Below are positions 47,107 through 58,700 of a stretch of DNA of 64,000 nt, in pieces (position 1 is the stretch's first letter; each line of letters opens with the position of its first letter). The notes under the pieces were generated by a model, which worked only from the letters and a program-made list of their open reading frames with translations, ran no database searches and had not been told where the DNA came from. The stretch comes from Chelonoidis abingdonii (Eukaryota > Chordata > Testudines > Testudinidae): the NCBI RefSeq assembly GCF_003597395.2, contig NC_133782.1, positions 2,159,202 through 2,223,201 of the forward strand. The letters run 5' to 3'. The position numbers and the translations under genes are program-made.

Positions 47107-47599
47107 CCCCGGTATTGCCGGGAAGTGACGCGTCTCCCTAGCTCTCCGGCAAGCGCAGCAGCCCTCCGCGGGCAAGCAGCTGGTTGTCAGCCGCTCCCGC
47201 GGCGCGGCCAAGGCCAGCCGTCCGTCCGTCCCGCATCCGCAGCCCGCACGGCTGCGGGCAAAGGCCGCGAGCGGCCCCGGCCCCGGCCCCGCAACGCCGT
47301 CAGGCAGCAAAGGCCGGCCGGCGCAGCGTGGAGAAGGGCCGCGGGGGTGGACATGTACCAACCAGGCTGGGTCGTTCGTTGGTGGTGCATTCTATCTCGC
47401 CCCCTGCGGGCCCAGAGAGGGGGAGTGCCCCGCTGGCTGGGGCAGGCGAGTGTTCCCGGGGCCACCTGGCCCTCGTTGGGGGGAGATTTTGCCGTTTTTT
47501 AAACTCCCTCTCTGCGTTCTGATTCCATCTCCCCCGATTTCAAACCGAACCCAGCTGGCGGGGGCTCCTCCTCCCTCCCTGCTCCGCTTTCCCGGGAAG

Positions 47600-47640
47600 T
47601 TCTCATTAGCGTCTCTAATTAGCATTATTCGTGGAGAAAG
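47600..47640. promoter_or_regulatory. Paired homeodomain-type sites at the edge of the CpG island
   Basis: TCATTAGC and TCTAATTAGC occur within about 20 bases of each other just downstream of the island, followed by ATTATTCG. TAATTA cores are typical of homeodomain binding. Short and common motifs, so weak evidence. Confidence 0.25.
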
Positions 47641-47700
47641 GTTAAGGTTAGAGCGTCCTTCCCTTATCGGGAGAGCAGCCTCCCCCTTCCCCGGAAGAGC

Positions 47701-48791
47701 ACAAAAGCACAGAAAGAAAGTGGGAGGAGGCAGATCAATGGGGGAAGCTACAAACCTATTAATTCACAGGGAACCTTTCTCCCTCTCTGAAACATCGATT
47801 TTCCCTTTCCCTGGTGCAGAGGGCACAAGAATAATATCATGCTGCTGCACCTAGAAGGAGCTCTGGGCTCTAACATTTCACTGTCTCTGTGCCTGATTTT
47901 CCTCCCATTTCTGGGGATGGATTGTGCTGAAAATAGCTCTCTCCCTAGAGGTAAAGCCCTACTTATGGGTCAATCCCTGCTTCATGCTGAAACCCCAGCC
48001 TGCCAGGGCTGGAGCTATTTACACGCATGGTCAGAGGGATTTGCCTTACTGATCTATTTATTTACATATATTTGGATCAGTATAAATGGAAAGAAAGAAA
48101 CTTCCTTCCTTGCAGAGTTCATATTTCACATTGCATAGATCTGAGACCTACCTATGTGTGCAGACACTACATTGGAAATAATGTTACAAACAAATAAACA
48201 ACCTTTTCACTCTTTAGGCACCTTGCTTATTTCCTGTATTTGGCTCATATTATACAATGGAAAAAGGATAGTAAATTTCACTTGTTCATAGTTCCTAGCC
48301 AGTTTCACTTTTACATTCTCAGGTATTAGGCCAATATTCCCTTGTTTTGGTGGGAAACTGGGGCTGGGCGAAGGATTGTTGGAATCTGTTTTTGCCCTGT
48401 TAGCTACTGCCATGAAAATATATTGACCAAAATGTTCTTATTGATTATATGTTGTGCAAAAATATGTTTTCACAAAACTTTGATTGTGGGTCTAGATTGG
48501 ACTTGCCAACATCTCTTTACTACCCATATACTCAGACCATCACATTTTTGATAATTTTTTACTGTGTCCATGGAAGACTGAAGTACTCTTTCATTCTGAG
48601 GGATTTATGGGGTAGGAGCTTAATCATGTCCTTTCATATAAAATCAAATGCTAGTTTGATTTTGACCAAGATCTGTTTCCATGAAGGTGGATTGAAGACT
48701 TGCATCTTCAGAGTATTCAGAAATAAATAATGTTAATAGTACCGGGCAGTAGCTGTAGTTGCCTGGAAAATTCACACTTTCCCCCTCAGTA
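47701..48791. other. Downstream flank of CpG island, nothing recognised
   Basis: An open frame from 47839 with a hydrophobic start ends near a CTAGAG/gtaaag donor-like site at 47951, but the 112-nt length does not fit the phase-0 acceptor of exon D. Confidence 0.4.
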
Positions 48792-48799
48792 TCCTATAC

Positions 48800-48931
48800 T
48801 AGCAGTTTTTCAGCCTTTTTTCATTTGTGGACCCCTACAAATTTTCAAATGGAGATGCAGCCCTCTTTGGAAATCTTAGACATAGTCTGCGGATCCCCAG
48901 GGGCCTGCAGACCACAGGTTGACAACTGCTG
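48800..48931. mobile_element. Complete 132-bp hAT-type MITE
   Basis: Ends TAGCAGTTTTTCA and TTGACAACTGCTG are imperfect inverted copies, flanked by a perfect 8-bp duplication TCCTATAC (48792-48799 and 48932-48939). Confidence 0.82.
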
Positions 48932-48939
48932 TCCTATAC

Positions 48940-50334
48940 CCCTTGTTCAGCACCTCCCAAATGAACAGCAAGAGCACCTGAAGATTTCACCCAACCCAGA
49001 GGGCAAAAATTCAGAATCTGTTGCAAGAATGGCTGCTCCTCTTTGCCTTGGGTAATGACATCTGGAATCTTTAGTAACACTCTCTTTTGGGTCTTTTTCC
49101 CCGAAGAAAAGAACTATCTTAGGAAGGAGGGAAAACATAAGACAATAGAACTCATGAATTTTCCCTTTTCATGTAAAATATTCAGCTAGGTCTTGTCTCA
49201 CCTGATTTGAGGAACTAGTAAGAACGAATTCTTATTTTTTCATGTCCGAGCAAGGGCTAAGCAGCTTCTTTCCCCTTACCCGCTAGAAGAGAATGATCTT
49301 GTGTGATAGAGAATGACAGGATTTACTGTGAACAAGAATTCTAGTCAACCTGATAGGAAGGGCATTCATAATACAGTGTTGGTTTGTAATGTACAGAAAT
49401 AGGCACCAGAGCTCATGGATTCCTAACTCTGAAACTGAATTGAATCAGCAATACTTTAGCTTTCTTGGACTCTGTGGTGCATTATTTGGCTGCTACAATA
49501 TCCAGTGCCTTTGACCTGAGGAGTTTTATCTTCCATTATTAAGCCTTTCTGTGAACTGAAGTGGTTAAGTTAGGGTCAGATGTGGTTCAGTACCTTCTTG
49601 GCATGCTCAGAAGGCTGTGTTTAATGCTTGCTGACATGGAGATGAGGCTACCCTTTTGGTAGAGTATTCCCCAAGACTGATACTACCTTCAAGGTGGCCA
49701 GCAGGAGATGCCGTCCTTCAAGACAATGTTCTGGTAGCATTCTCCCAAGTTGCTGCTGCTGATGTGTGCAGGTAAAGCAGCTACAAAGGCAGGCAATCAT
49801 GCCACATTTAGTTGATTCTAAAAAGGTAGCTGACTCTGCTGTCTAACACTGGCATATGGTGACTGTGCTTGTCACCTGTTTGATCGAGGTCGAGCAATTG
49901 ATATTTCCATTAAAGTAAACAATCACCACCCTAGATTTTGGTTTCTGGAGTCCACAGAAAAAACAGGCCAGGGTAGTGTGTCATGGCAAAAAAGTAGGGA
50001 TATACTTCTAAATAAAATCAGATAACCTCAAAAAGAAAATAAGCAACACAGCATTAACAGTTCTCAGATCCTGTACAATAAATTGTGATATAGAGGGTGT
50101 AACTGGCTTTGGAAGCATTTGCAAACCAGTTCCAGAGAAACTGAGCCTAGCTGTAAAATAAGCAGGTTACTGATATCGCCTGCATATATTTACAAGGCAC
50201 AGTTATAAGAAGAGTTTTCCTACCCTGCTCAGTTTCAGCCTGTGGTGTGAAAGGTTGTTCTCCAAGAAGTTCTGCAGAGAAAAGGTTATTCATGAAAAAG
50301 GGAATCATTGTGTGGTGATTCAAGCACAAGATGG
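48940..50334. other. Intronic stretch, nothing recognised
   Basis: No exon or recognisable repeat. Confidence 0.4.
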
Positions 50335-50520
50335 AGTTCTGTGATCTAGATTCTGTTCCTGGATCTGCCACCAGCTCACTCTGAGGTTTCCAGCAAGTCA
50401 CTGCAGCTGTTGGTGACTCAGTTTCTTCAGTTCTGAAATAGGAATACTGTTGCTCTAATTCAAAGAGAAGTGGTGGGGCTTAAAATTGACGAATGTTTAT
50501 AAAGTGCTTGAAGACTCTTG
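50335..50520 (+). mobile_element. MIR-like SINE
   Basis: TTCCAGCAAGTCACTGCAGC, GTGACTCAGTTTCTTCAGTT and TTTATAAAGTGCTTGAAGAC in MIR order. Confidence 0.65.
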
Positions 50521-50854
50521 AACGAAAGCTACTACAGATGTGCAAAGCATTATTAATATTGCACACGCGTTTTCTTTTGCTAACTAGAATAGATGTGGAG
50601 AGCAGACTGAATACTGGACTGGAGATAAGGAGAGTATAGTGATGTTTTTCCAAGTCCCTTGCTGTGCCTGGAGTCCTTGTTCACATATTTGGGTGTGGCC
50701 CTGTGAATATACCTGACAGGCACTTGCTTTGCCTTTCAGAAAAGAAGCTGCACGAATATTTCATGACCCCTAATCATTCAGTCCCATGAACATTAGAAAT
50801 GAAGCAATAGAACTTTACTGCAGTGTGAGAAGATCTCTCCTGAGAGCTGGAAAG

Positions 50855-50935
50855 GGGAGGGATAAGGGAGTGGGAGGGAGGAAGGAAGGTTAGGTTAGGA
50901 AGGAGGGAGAGAGAGAGAGAAAGAAAAAGAGATTG
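50855..50935. repeat. GGGA/GA low-complexity tract
   Basis: GGAAGGAAGG, TTAGGTTAGG and a GAGAGAGAGAGA run in succession. Confidence 0.75.
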
Positions 50936-51419
50936 TGCTAGCTGATTAGGGCAGCTGCTGTCGCTTTCATCTGTGTCATGACTGGCATGGTACGGGTGAA
51001 GAGAAGGCAAATCTGGAGCCAGGCTGTGGTAATGGACTGTGTTCTTTTTATAATGAAAGTTTCATTTGAAGTTTGTTTACAGGAAAGAAGAAATTAGCAG
51101 AGCAAATTCTCCTGAGAATACGGAGAGGAAAAGAATGAGCTGCCTGACTCGCAGGCTGAAAGGGAGTGGAAGGGTAGATTATATTTACCGTATTGCTCTG
51201 AATTGTAGCTGGTGCTGCTGTTCAAAAATGTCACTTAAGCTGATGAGGAGTCAATAAGCAGCTCCATTGTCCAGTCACAGGATTGGTATTCAGAGCAAAA
51301 TTAAGAGGGTATTTTTCCATCAGATATTTTGAACTTGCTTGTTTCATTAGTTTTGACACTATACTGCATATTTGGGTGCACAAGCCTTTTTGTGCTGCAG
51401 CCAGAAAAATTATCCCTCT

Positions 51420-52050
51420 CATACAAGCTGACATGGAAGTTATTACTGGAGTCATAGCTGGGGAAAAAAGCTGTAGGGTATTGTTTGGATAGGCCTCAAA
51501 TCACTGGAATCTTTGCTGCCATAAGGAGGGCACTGCCAGGAGTCATTGCTGGCATTGATAGGAAGTCACAGAGCTCAAGGCCTTATTTGCTTTGACAGGA
51601 TACTCTGATGAGGAAGTTTGCACGGGTGGCAGTTGGAGTACTAGCTAGTAGTGACAGGATACTGCTAAGGGGCATCTTAAATTGCTAAAGTCACAACTTG
51701 TGTTAGCAGGGCAGCAAAGGAAGATGCTACCTCTCACAGCCATGACTCTGGTCTGTGCTGCAGTTTGGAGAAAGACTGGAAGAGCACTGGGGGCTAAGCA
51801 GCCCCCAGGGCAGCATTGTTTGTGTGCAGCTGTAAGGAACTTCTCATGGGCCATTGTGTGTGGTTGTGATAGGACACTGTTACGAGTTAGCTTTGGGTGA
51901 TGTATTAATTGGACACTACCAAGAGGCAATTCCCATTGCTGGCCTTACGTGTGGTATTGATGCAGGACCGCCGTGCTGCAGGTCACACTGTTAGATCTGC
52001 ATGCTGCAGAAACGGGGCACTGCTGCCAGGAAGTTAATCCTGCCGAAGTC
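51420..52050. repeat. Highly degenerate long-period repeat
   Basis: A phrase of the form GGRCACTGCCAAGAGTCATT, often followed by TGCTGGCATTGATAGG, recurs at about 51526, 51653, 51868, 51909 and 52015. Spacing is irregular (about 40-215 bases). No known family recognised. Confidence 0.4.
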
Positions 52051-52364
52051 TTTACATGTAAATGCTCTTGTTCTCCCAGTTGGAACCTTATACAGCAGAT
52101 CCAGGCTGAAAAAGGTGCGGAGATAAGCACAGAATTAATGGAGAAGGATGCCTGCCTCTGCAAGGTTCCACCTCAATAGCATGCTCTTTTTGCTGATAGG
52201 TCATATTAGAGACTGCTAATCATGCCCCGAGTCTTACTGGACTTCAGTCATTTACAGCTGGGTCAGTTTCTTGCTCGATATCTCTCGGGTAAATTAATGC
52301 TTTGGATAACAGGCCAATGTATTGCACTGAGGGCATTTTATATGTAATCCAGCGTTTCACAATA

Positions 52365-52553
52365 CACCTCTACCCCAATATAAACGCTGTCCTCAGGAGC
52401 CAAAAATCTTACCGCGTTATAGGTGAAACCGCATTATAATCAAACTTGCTTTGATCTGCTGGCATGCGCAGCCCCGCCCCCCTGGAGCACTGCTTTGCCG
52501 TGTTATAGCTCAATTTGTGTTATATCAGATGGTGTTATATCGGGGTAGAGGTG
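52365..52553. mobile_element. Tc1/mariner-type MITE, 189 bp
   Basis: Inverted ends CACCTCTACCCCAATATAA and TTATATCGGGGTAGAGGTG flanked by TA on both sides (52363-52364, 52554-52555). Confidence 0.85.
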
Positions 52554-52969
52554 TACAATGATAGGAAAGATGCTATGTGTATGTGTGTGCATAAACATAG
52601 ATCTGTACATACATACTAGAAGCCAGGATCCCGTGGGTGAGCTTGTGGATGCTGAGGCAGGGCAGTCTCCTCTAGAATTTGCACCTGAAAGATATTTTCT
52701 TAAGCATGGGCTTGGCCATTTTCATTCAGCCCCACAAGATGCACTCTGGGCCCAGGCCTTCTCTTGAGGTGGATTGGCCAGATGGGGAGCTGTGAGCAGC
52801 AGGAGACCTTGGCATTTAGTCTGTCTAATTAAGGTAATTGTTCCAGGTTAAGCTTTGTAAGGATGCCCAAATACCATGGTGATGGGCACCCTATGAATAC
52901 CATATTTATATATGTTAGCAGTGGAATATCCCCTTCCAGTTCAGTCTGTGTAAGAGGAGGATATTTTTA

Positions 52970-53272
52970 GTATGTCTATACTGAAAAAAAACAAATAACC
53001 CACCACCACTACCGCGGCAGCAGTTCTCAGAGCCCGAGTCTACAGATACTCAGTGTTAAAGGTAGCACAGTAGACATTCCTGCTCTGGCTGGAGCCAGGC
53101 TCTGAAACCCAGGGAGGGGAGTGGGTCTCAGAGCCCAACCAGGAACATCTACACTGCTATTTTTAACGCTGTAGTGTGAGCCCTGCCTATCTGGGTCTGT
53201 AGACCGAGCTCTGACACTCACTGCCACAGGGTTGTTGTTGTTCTGGTTTGTTTTTTTGCAGTGTCAACATAC
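52970..53272. mobile_element. Harbinger-like MITE, 303 bp
   Basis: Ends GTATGTCTATACTG and CAGTGTCAACATAC are inverted copies. TTA precedes the left end and ATTA follows the right end. Internal AGTAGACATTCC and ACATCTACACTGC fit the same style. Confidence 0.7.
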
Positions 53273-55594
53273 ATTACCTATCATGAAACTAGGGATATCA
53301 GATTAAAACTTTTAGAGAATATTTAAAGTCATAGAACATATACATTGTTGAATAGGCATTGTTAGTCCCCAGCCGAATTTGTGAAAAATGATGTTATAAC
53401 CATGAATTGGAAATGAAGACCGAGAGAGAAAAGTTGTATGGATCTTAGCCAAAATGCCAAGAAAAAGTGCTCTCTCTTTACCCTGCATGTGTCGTGTTGA
53501 AACCAAGCTGCCACAGGGTTTTAAGCATGAGCATGCTTCTGTCTGGGTTCTGCTAGTGTATGCCCATGCTTGGTTGAAAGTTGCGTGCTGTAGCACTGGC
53601 ATGTGAGCATGAGTGTGCCTGTGTCCTTATAGTGTGAGAGTGCACGTGTGGTTATACGAAGTAGCTCTGCCCTGTGTATGATTTTACAAGTGTTCAAGCT
53701 GATGCTGTAGAGAAGCTGTAAATTCCAGGAAACTCCCTCTGAGGCACAACTCAGTGAGGAGGGGGTTGGGGGAGGGAGCAGGCTAACCCCAGCAATTCCT
53801 GCCCTGAGTGAGCAGATGGCTCTTCAGGGACAAGGAAGGAAGAAAGTTCAAACCTGTTCTTAGAGAAGGTTATTTTTTTTATTTTTTTTTTTAAATTGTG
53901 AACAAAAGTCTGCCAGAGGCAGAGCAGCTTTACAATGTGCAGGTGCTGGTTGGAGGGGCACTCACTTGATGCAAGGAAGAGGAGTGGGGATTGGTATTTT
54001 GCTTGAATGCTGGAGGGAAATGGAGAGGCTACAAGCCTGTGAAAAGTTGTTTTAAATACTAGGCAATAGTAGCTAAAGCAGAAAGTGACTCTGGGCGTGT
54101 GTTCAGTGGCTCCAGCCCACAGCATTGGATGGGGTCTCTGTCTTATTTTGGGAGGAAACAGAAAAGGCAGATAGAGGAACCATTACAGCAAATGCGTTAC
54201 ACATCCCCATGTTATCGGTGCTTCCTTCATAATTGTGTTGCTGTGGGCTTGGCTTGGAAGGCCAACTCTGAGGTTCCTTAGCTGCTCCTTTCATTCAGAA
54301 TCTCACTGTTGCTTTTATAAGGATGATTTTGAAATCCAGTGGCTGACCTTTCTGGCTCTGGAAGGTATCCAAGGGCTGTCTCTTGAAGCACAGTAAAGGT
54401 TAGAAAGGAGGAAGAGAAAGAATGTCCTTTCAGTTGTGGGAGTGGGAGAGAGGAATTTAATCTATGCCATAGGAAAAGCAGTGGCATTGCCGAGTGAGGA
54501 TGTCCATAACTTCAGAAATGGCTCGTTCCCTCCTCAGAGCGGGCAGTTTTCAGAGCAGCAGAACGAGTGAATAGAGCATTATTTGTAATTAAAAAAAAAT
54601 GCAGGCTACACTCCTGTTGCAAAAAGCAAGGGTGCATTTCACTCTATCATGGTGTTGCATGTGGTTCATACATGCTTGTACTGGAGAGTGGAAGAGCCTC
54701 CAGGTCACATCTGGGCTTACCCAACTCCATGGGTTTTTCTCTGCTGTTAGACATCCTTTCCTGTAGAGGACCCCCAAAAATGGGGGCTCTACAGATGTTT
54801 CTGGATCATGCCTGAGCTCGCTATTCCCCCTCAGGTCCCATTTGCATCACTTTCATGGTGTTACTGTGGCTTCTTTGGTATCTTTGGCTCTGGCCCTGCT
54901 GAAAAGTCCCAGGAATCTGCAGGCAGATCCAAGGGCCTGTGAAGCCTTTGAAGATCCTAGCCTCATGCTGAAAGCCAGGGATTAAGCCCTTAGGCTGCAG
55001 GTTCGTAGACCCTCTCCACACTACAGGCATATCCCCTGCTGCTGTGTATGGGCATGTCTTCATGGAAGTCAGAGCTGGTCTGCAGATTTTCACCAGTGGC
55101 TGATGTGGCCTGACCCTTCCTGCTCCGTTAGAGAAATGGTGGTGATATTGTTTGGATGTGCATTTTTTGTTTTTAAACACAACGTTCAGTCTAGTACATT
55201 TCAAAACCATTTTAACAAAGTCACACCCTGTCTGCGCCACTGGCACAGCTGTTTATCTGCCATGGACACATTGCAGTGTCGATGGAGATTAAAGGGTAAA
55301 CTCCAGGGCTCAGCCATCCGCTCCTACAGGATGCAAGCTCTTTCTAATTGTCCTCAATTACAAACTGTGCCATTCCTCAGGCACGTCTTCAAACAGGAAG
55401 CAGAGCACTGGTGCTCTCCGCAGGGGAAATGCTACCTAGCCCAGAGCATGCTGGGAAGGGCTATTTTCAGAGTCCCTGAATGCCAGGAGGTGAACATGTT
55501 TCTTTGGGGATGCAGGAGCTGCTGCACCCCCAAAGGGATGTGGTCAGGAGCTTCAAAACCAAAGCAGATTTAACCCTTTCCTGTTTGCTTTTAG
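53273..55594. other. Intron before NOL4L exon D, nothing recognised
   Basis: Unique-looking apart from a T run at about 53873-53892. No exon-like frame was found before the 55594 acceptor. Confidence 0.45.
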
Positions 55595-55736
55595 GATGAG
55601 ACATCGGTGAGTAGTGAGGATTTTGATATGAATGACTCCACATGGATCTCAGCTGACCAGCATCTTAACTCCAGTTTGAGCCCCAGTCAGGACGAGAGCA
55701 TGCGCAGCCCTCAGAATCTCCACAGCCAGGAGGATG
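55595..55736 (+). CDS. NOL4L: NOL4L internal coding exon D, with probable short-form start codon
   Basis: Fourth coding exon, 142 nt, phase 0 in and one base over at the end. It encodes [20 protein letters not shown], then [20 protein letters not shown], then NLHSQED. The serine-rich acidic stretch closely matches human NOL4L, and NOL4 has a clearly different version. The acceptor is CTGTTTGCTTTTAG ending at 55594 after a strong pyrimidine tract; the donor is GATG/gtgagt at 55737. The ATG at 55628-55630 opens the MNDSTW peptide, where, as I recall, the shorter human NOL4L isoform starts. The exon could therefore serve both a long transcript spliced from exon C and a short transcript from a promoter within the preceding intron. 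The following exon is not in the window. Confidence 0.93.
55628..55630 (+). promoter_or_regulatory. NOL4L: Candidate translation start of the short NOL4L isoform
   Basis: ATG in frame with the long form, in the context GATATGA. The -3 base is G and +4 is A, an acceptable but not optimal Kozak context. Choice of this codon rests on my memory that the short human protein begins MNDSTW or similar; no upstream ATG in this frame exists within the exon. Confidence 0.5.
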
Positions 55737-58700
55737 GTGAGTGCTCCTGATGTCTGTGGGGCAGGGGAAGGGAAGACTTGCACATCTTTGACATAGGCTG
55801 TTTTTAGTCACTCATTAAACTTTAACTGCTCCATTTTGATCAGGTGTCCCACCTGGGGGCTGGATTTCCTAGCAGCACGTGCACAGGGACTGCACTGGAG
55901 TGAGGCCCCTCCTGTTGGTACCACCTGGAACTAGTGTACTTTCCATCTGTCTCTATGCTGCTGGTACCTGTCTGGTGATACTCTGTTGCAGGTGGTGGTT
56001 GTGATAAGGGCTTTGTGGTTTGGGGCATCACAATGTTGTTCTAAGTTTTTCATGAATCCAGATAGTGAGATAAGAGACTCTTCCTGCGCTAAGAGGCAAC
56101 AGACTCACCATGACATGTATTGGGAACACTTGTTCCTAGAGCTGAACTCATTGGCAGGGCTAGAATCAGAAGTTACATCACATACAAGATCTGAGCACTG
56201 ATTTAATCTGCCATAGAGTGCCTACTCTAAGATGCAGAAGGTGCAGAGGGACGGACAAAGGAGCATGGCGAGGCCCTGGGATATGGGCTTCTCAGCCAGA
56301 AGCACTCGGTTGAGTTACACGTTTCGGAGTGGTTTTGATCCCCAGGAAGAAGCTGGGCACTCAGTAGTGAGAATGGGATACACAGGGGAGAAGTAGGGGA
56401 ATCTGCCTGGGTAGTGGAGGTAATTAAGAAGAGTCAAAGTTGAGCAGCATGGAATGTATGGGAGGAGGCAAGCAGGCAAGGAGGGGTGTTGTGCTAGTTC
56501 TGTGAAACATGTTAGCTTTAAAAAAGTAAATAAGGGGTGAAAGTCTGAGTTCAGGTCAAAGTTCATCTCCATGGTATTAGAATGAGAGTCAGACTACTGA
56601 CTCTGACCAGTTCTCAGTGGCTGAATCCCTCATTGTCTCCAGAGGGCTCTGTGCAGAGGCAGTTTGAGAGCAGATAGGAAGTGGATGTATCTTGGGGCAA
56701 CTCAGATCAAGTTAGTGTTGCTTTAAGAGAAAGGACTGGAAAACCACCCTGGACTGCTGGAAAGAAAGGGCTTTTGTGCCAGCATATCTGCCTGGCAGTG
56801 GGTTTTAGCCACTTATGGCCAGAGGCAGAGTGTTGGTGCCCTGGTGCTTTCGCCACTTAGATACACTGGGGCAAGTTTGGTTTATGTTGCAAAGCTGCTG
56901 TTTTGAGAAACTGCTGTTTTTAGAGATAGCAGCGCCTGGCCAGTAGTCTTACCGCTGCCTGTGTGAGGATGTGAAACTTGCCTGCTCTGCAGGGTGTCCC
57001 AGTGTCAGTGGTAGCAGACAGTCTAGCACTTCTTCTCTCCTTATGAATATGTTGCCAAGCCCTGTACAGTCCAATTGCAGCACGGCAGGTGGAAGGACCC
57101 GTTGAAGTTAACAGCTTGTTGTCACACCACTTCCCAAGTGCCTCAGAAGTGATGCTTAGAAGGGCTTGGCTGCTTGGCATCAGGCTGTGCCATCATCTGT
57201 TGCACTTAGCAGTCTATTCTTCAGCACGTACTACCCGCCACACCTATGGTTCTAGGCGGGTATTTCTCTGCATCCACTGTACTTTGCATCTCTGGTGACA
57301 AGAGAACATTTCACAGCCCATGGTTTGTGATGCAGCATTGCATTCCAATGCCTGTCACTCAGGAATGCTCTGGAATGAAATGCTTTGGATCCCTTTCTCC
57401 AATGCTGCAATGTGCAAAAGGACAATGCTTTAGGCGGGAACTTAAGATTTCTTCACTGAGACTTAAGTTCTGTCTCCTCCTCCCCCCTCCACCCCCCACA
57501 CACTTTGGAAATTGTGAGTATTATGGGAACAACACTTCTCTCTCCAGGGGCAAGTATCCTTTTCTCAAGCATGCACAGCCCCAAAATCTCTACACCCTGG
57601 AGGCTGTATTTTTGTGGGGCTGTCATGGTGCAGGTGTCAGTATAGAGCAAGGAGAGGAAGGGCTGCAGTGCTTTGGCACAGAAGGTTTCTAATCACTCGT
57701 TAAATGTTAAGTGTTCCATTTCAGTTGGGCTCCACACCTATGGTTTCTGCCTAGAGAAACCCTCTCTTCTGTAGCTCCTTTCATTCCGTTCAGGGGCTGA
57801 GTTTAAACCGTACATGTGATTTCTTCTCCCCTGTCGAGTCTGTGCACATGCCTCAGGGGCTCTCTCATATGGGTAGGGGGAGGAGAGGAATGGAATATAC
57901 GGGAATAGCAGATCAGAGGTGATAGAGACAGAGAATAAGCATGCTGGCTGTGGAGGACACTTGAATTGAAACCAGATGATTGGGGTCTCCCTTAGACTGG
58001 CCGATACTATGGAATTTTATAGGACTGACTAAGTTAGGGATGATTCCGTATTTCCAGTGAATACCAATGGCCCATATCACATGCTGGAGTGAGTTCTAGG
58101 ATGTGGACTGGTGCCACTGGGATGGAAGGCCTTGGCCAGTCCAGTTGTCAGCATCAAGGACGGAGGCAGCCAGAGGGTGTGAGGGGAAGGGCTGAGAGGA
58201 GTGAAATGATGCTTCATGCACAGGAGACAAAACAGAAATGAGGAAGATGCAATAGTGGGAGGGATAGTCTAGGAGAACAGTTGATGAGAGTGGGGGAAAT
58301 GGAGAGGCAATTGGGGCTTAAAGGGAGAGAGAATTTAATGAGCCACAGTTTTTAAACCATGCCCATTTCCTTGGAGTCCTGGGTCAAGGGGATGTCTCCT
58401 TACGGCTGTAGAGTGGACATGGCTCTTTTTTTTATTGCCCAAATTTGTGTATTTGTCCAGGGACAGTATGGAGAGTGGCAATGCAAGTATCCTGCCAAAC
58501 ACCTTGACCCTGACCTGAAGGGGTCACGCTCCCTTTCCGTCCCCCAGGCTGGGTGGGTGGCCAGGCCCATTCAGTCTTTTAGCCTCTCTGCTGAGACTGC
58601 CAACAAAGATACTAGCTAGTTCCCATTTTTGTAAGGGGCTTTTTGATGTACATCTGTCCGCTAGGAACTGGATTGAGGCCATCTGCTGACAGCTTTCTGT

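Larger units (their letters stand above)
45784..47700 (+). promoter_or_regulatory. CpG island, candidate internal promoter of NOL4L
   Basis: The sequence turns strongly GC- and CpG-rich from about 45,784, with C-rich GC-box-like stretches around 46,085-46,212. It is then lost in an 894-base gap, resumes at 47,107, and fades by about 47,700. At 47,117-47,132 there is a GGGAAGTGACGCG segment resembling joined ETS and CRE-type promoter sites. The island lies in the 34-kb intron and 7.9 kb 5' of the exon holding the MNDSTW start codon. Strand and role are inferred. The transcription start and first exon cannot be placed because the core is missing. Confidence 0.6.

Noticed and set aside
45784..47502. 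Open frames of 370-572 codons across the CpG island
   Set aside because: Most of their length is the N gap translated as X; the resolved ends have GC-rich noncoding composition and no known protein similarity.
47839..47950. Possible first coding exon with a signal-peptide-like start
   Set aside because: Splicing at 47951 would give 112 nt, which does not match the phase-0 acceptor at 55595, and the peptide resembles no NOL4L sequence.
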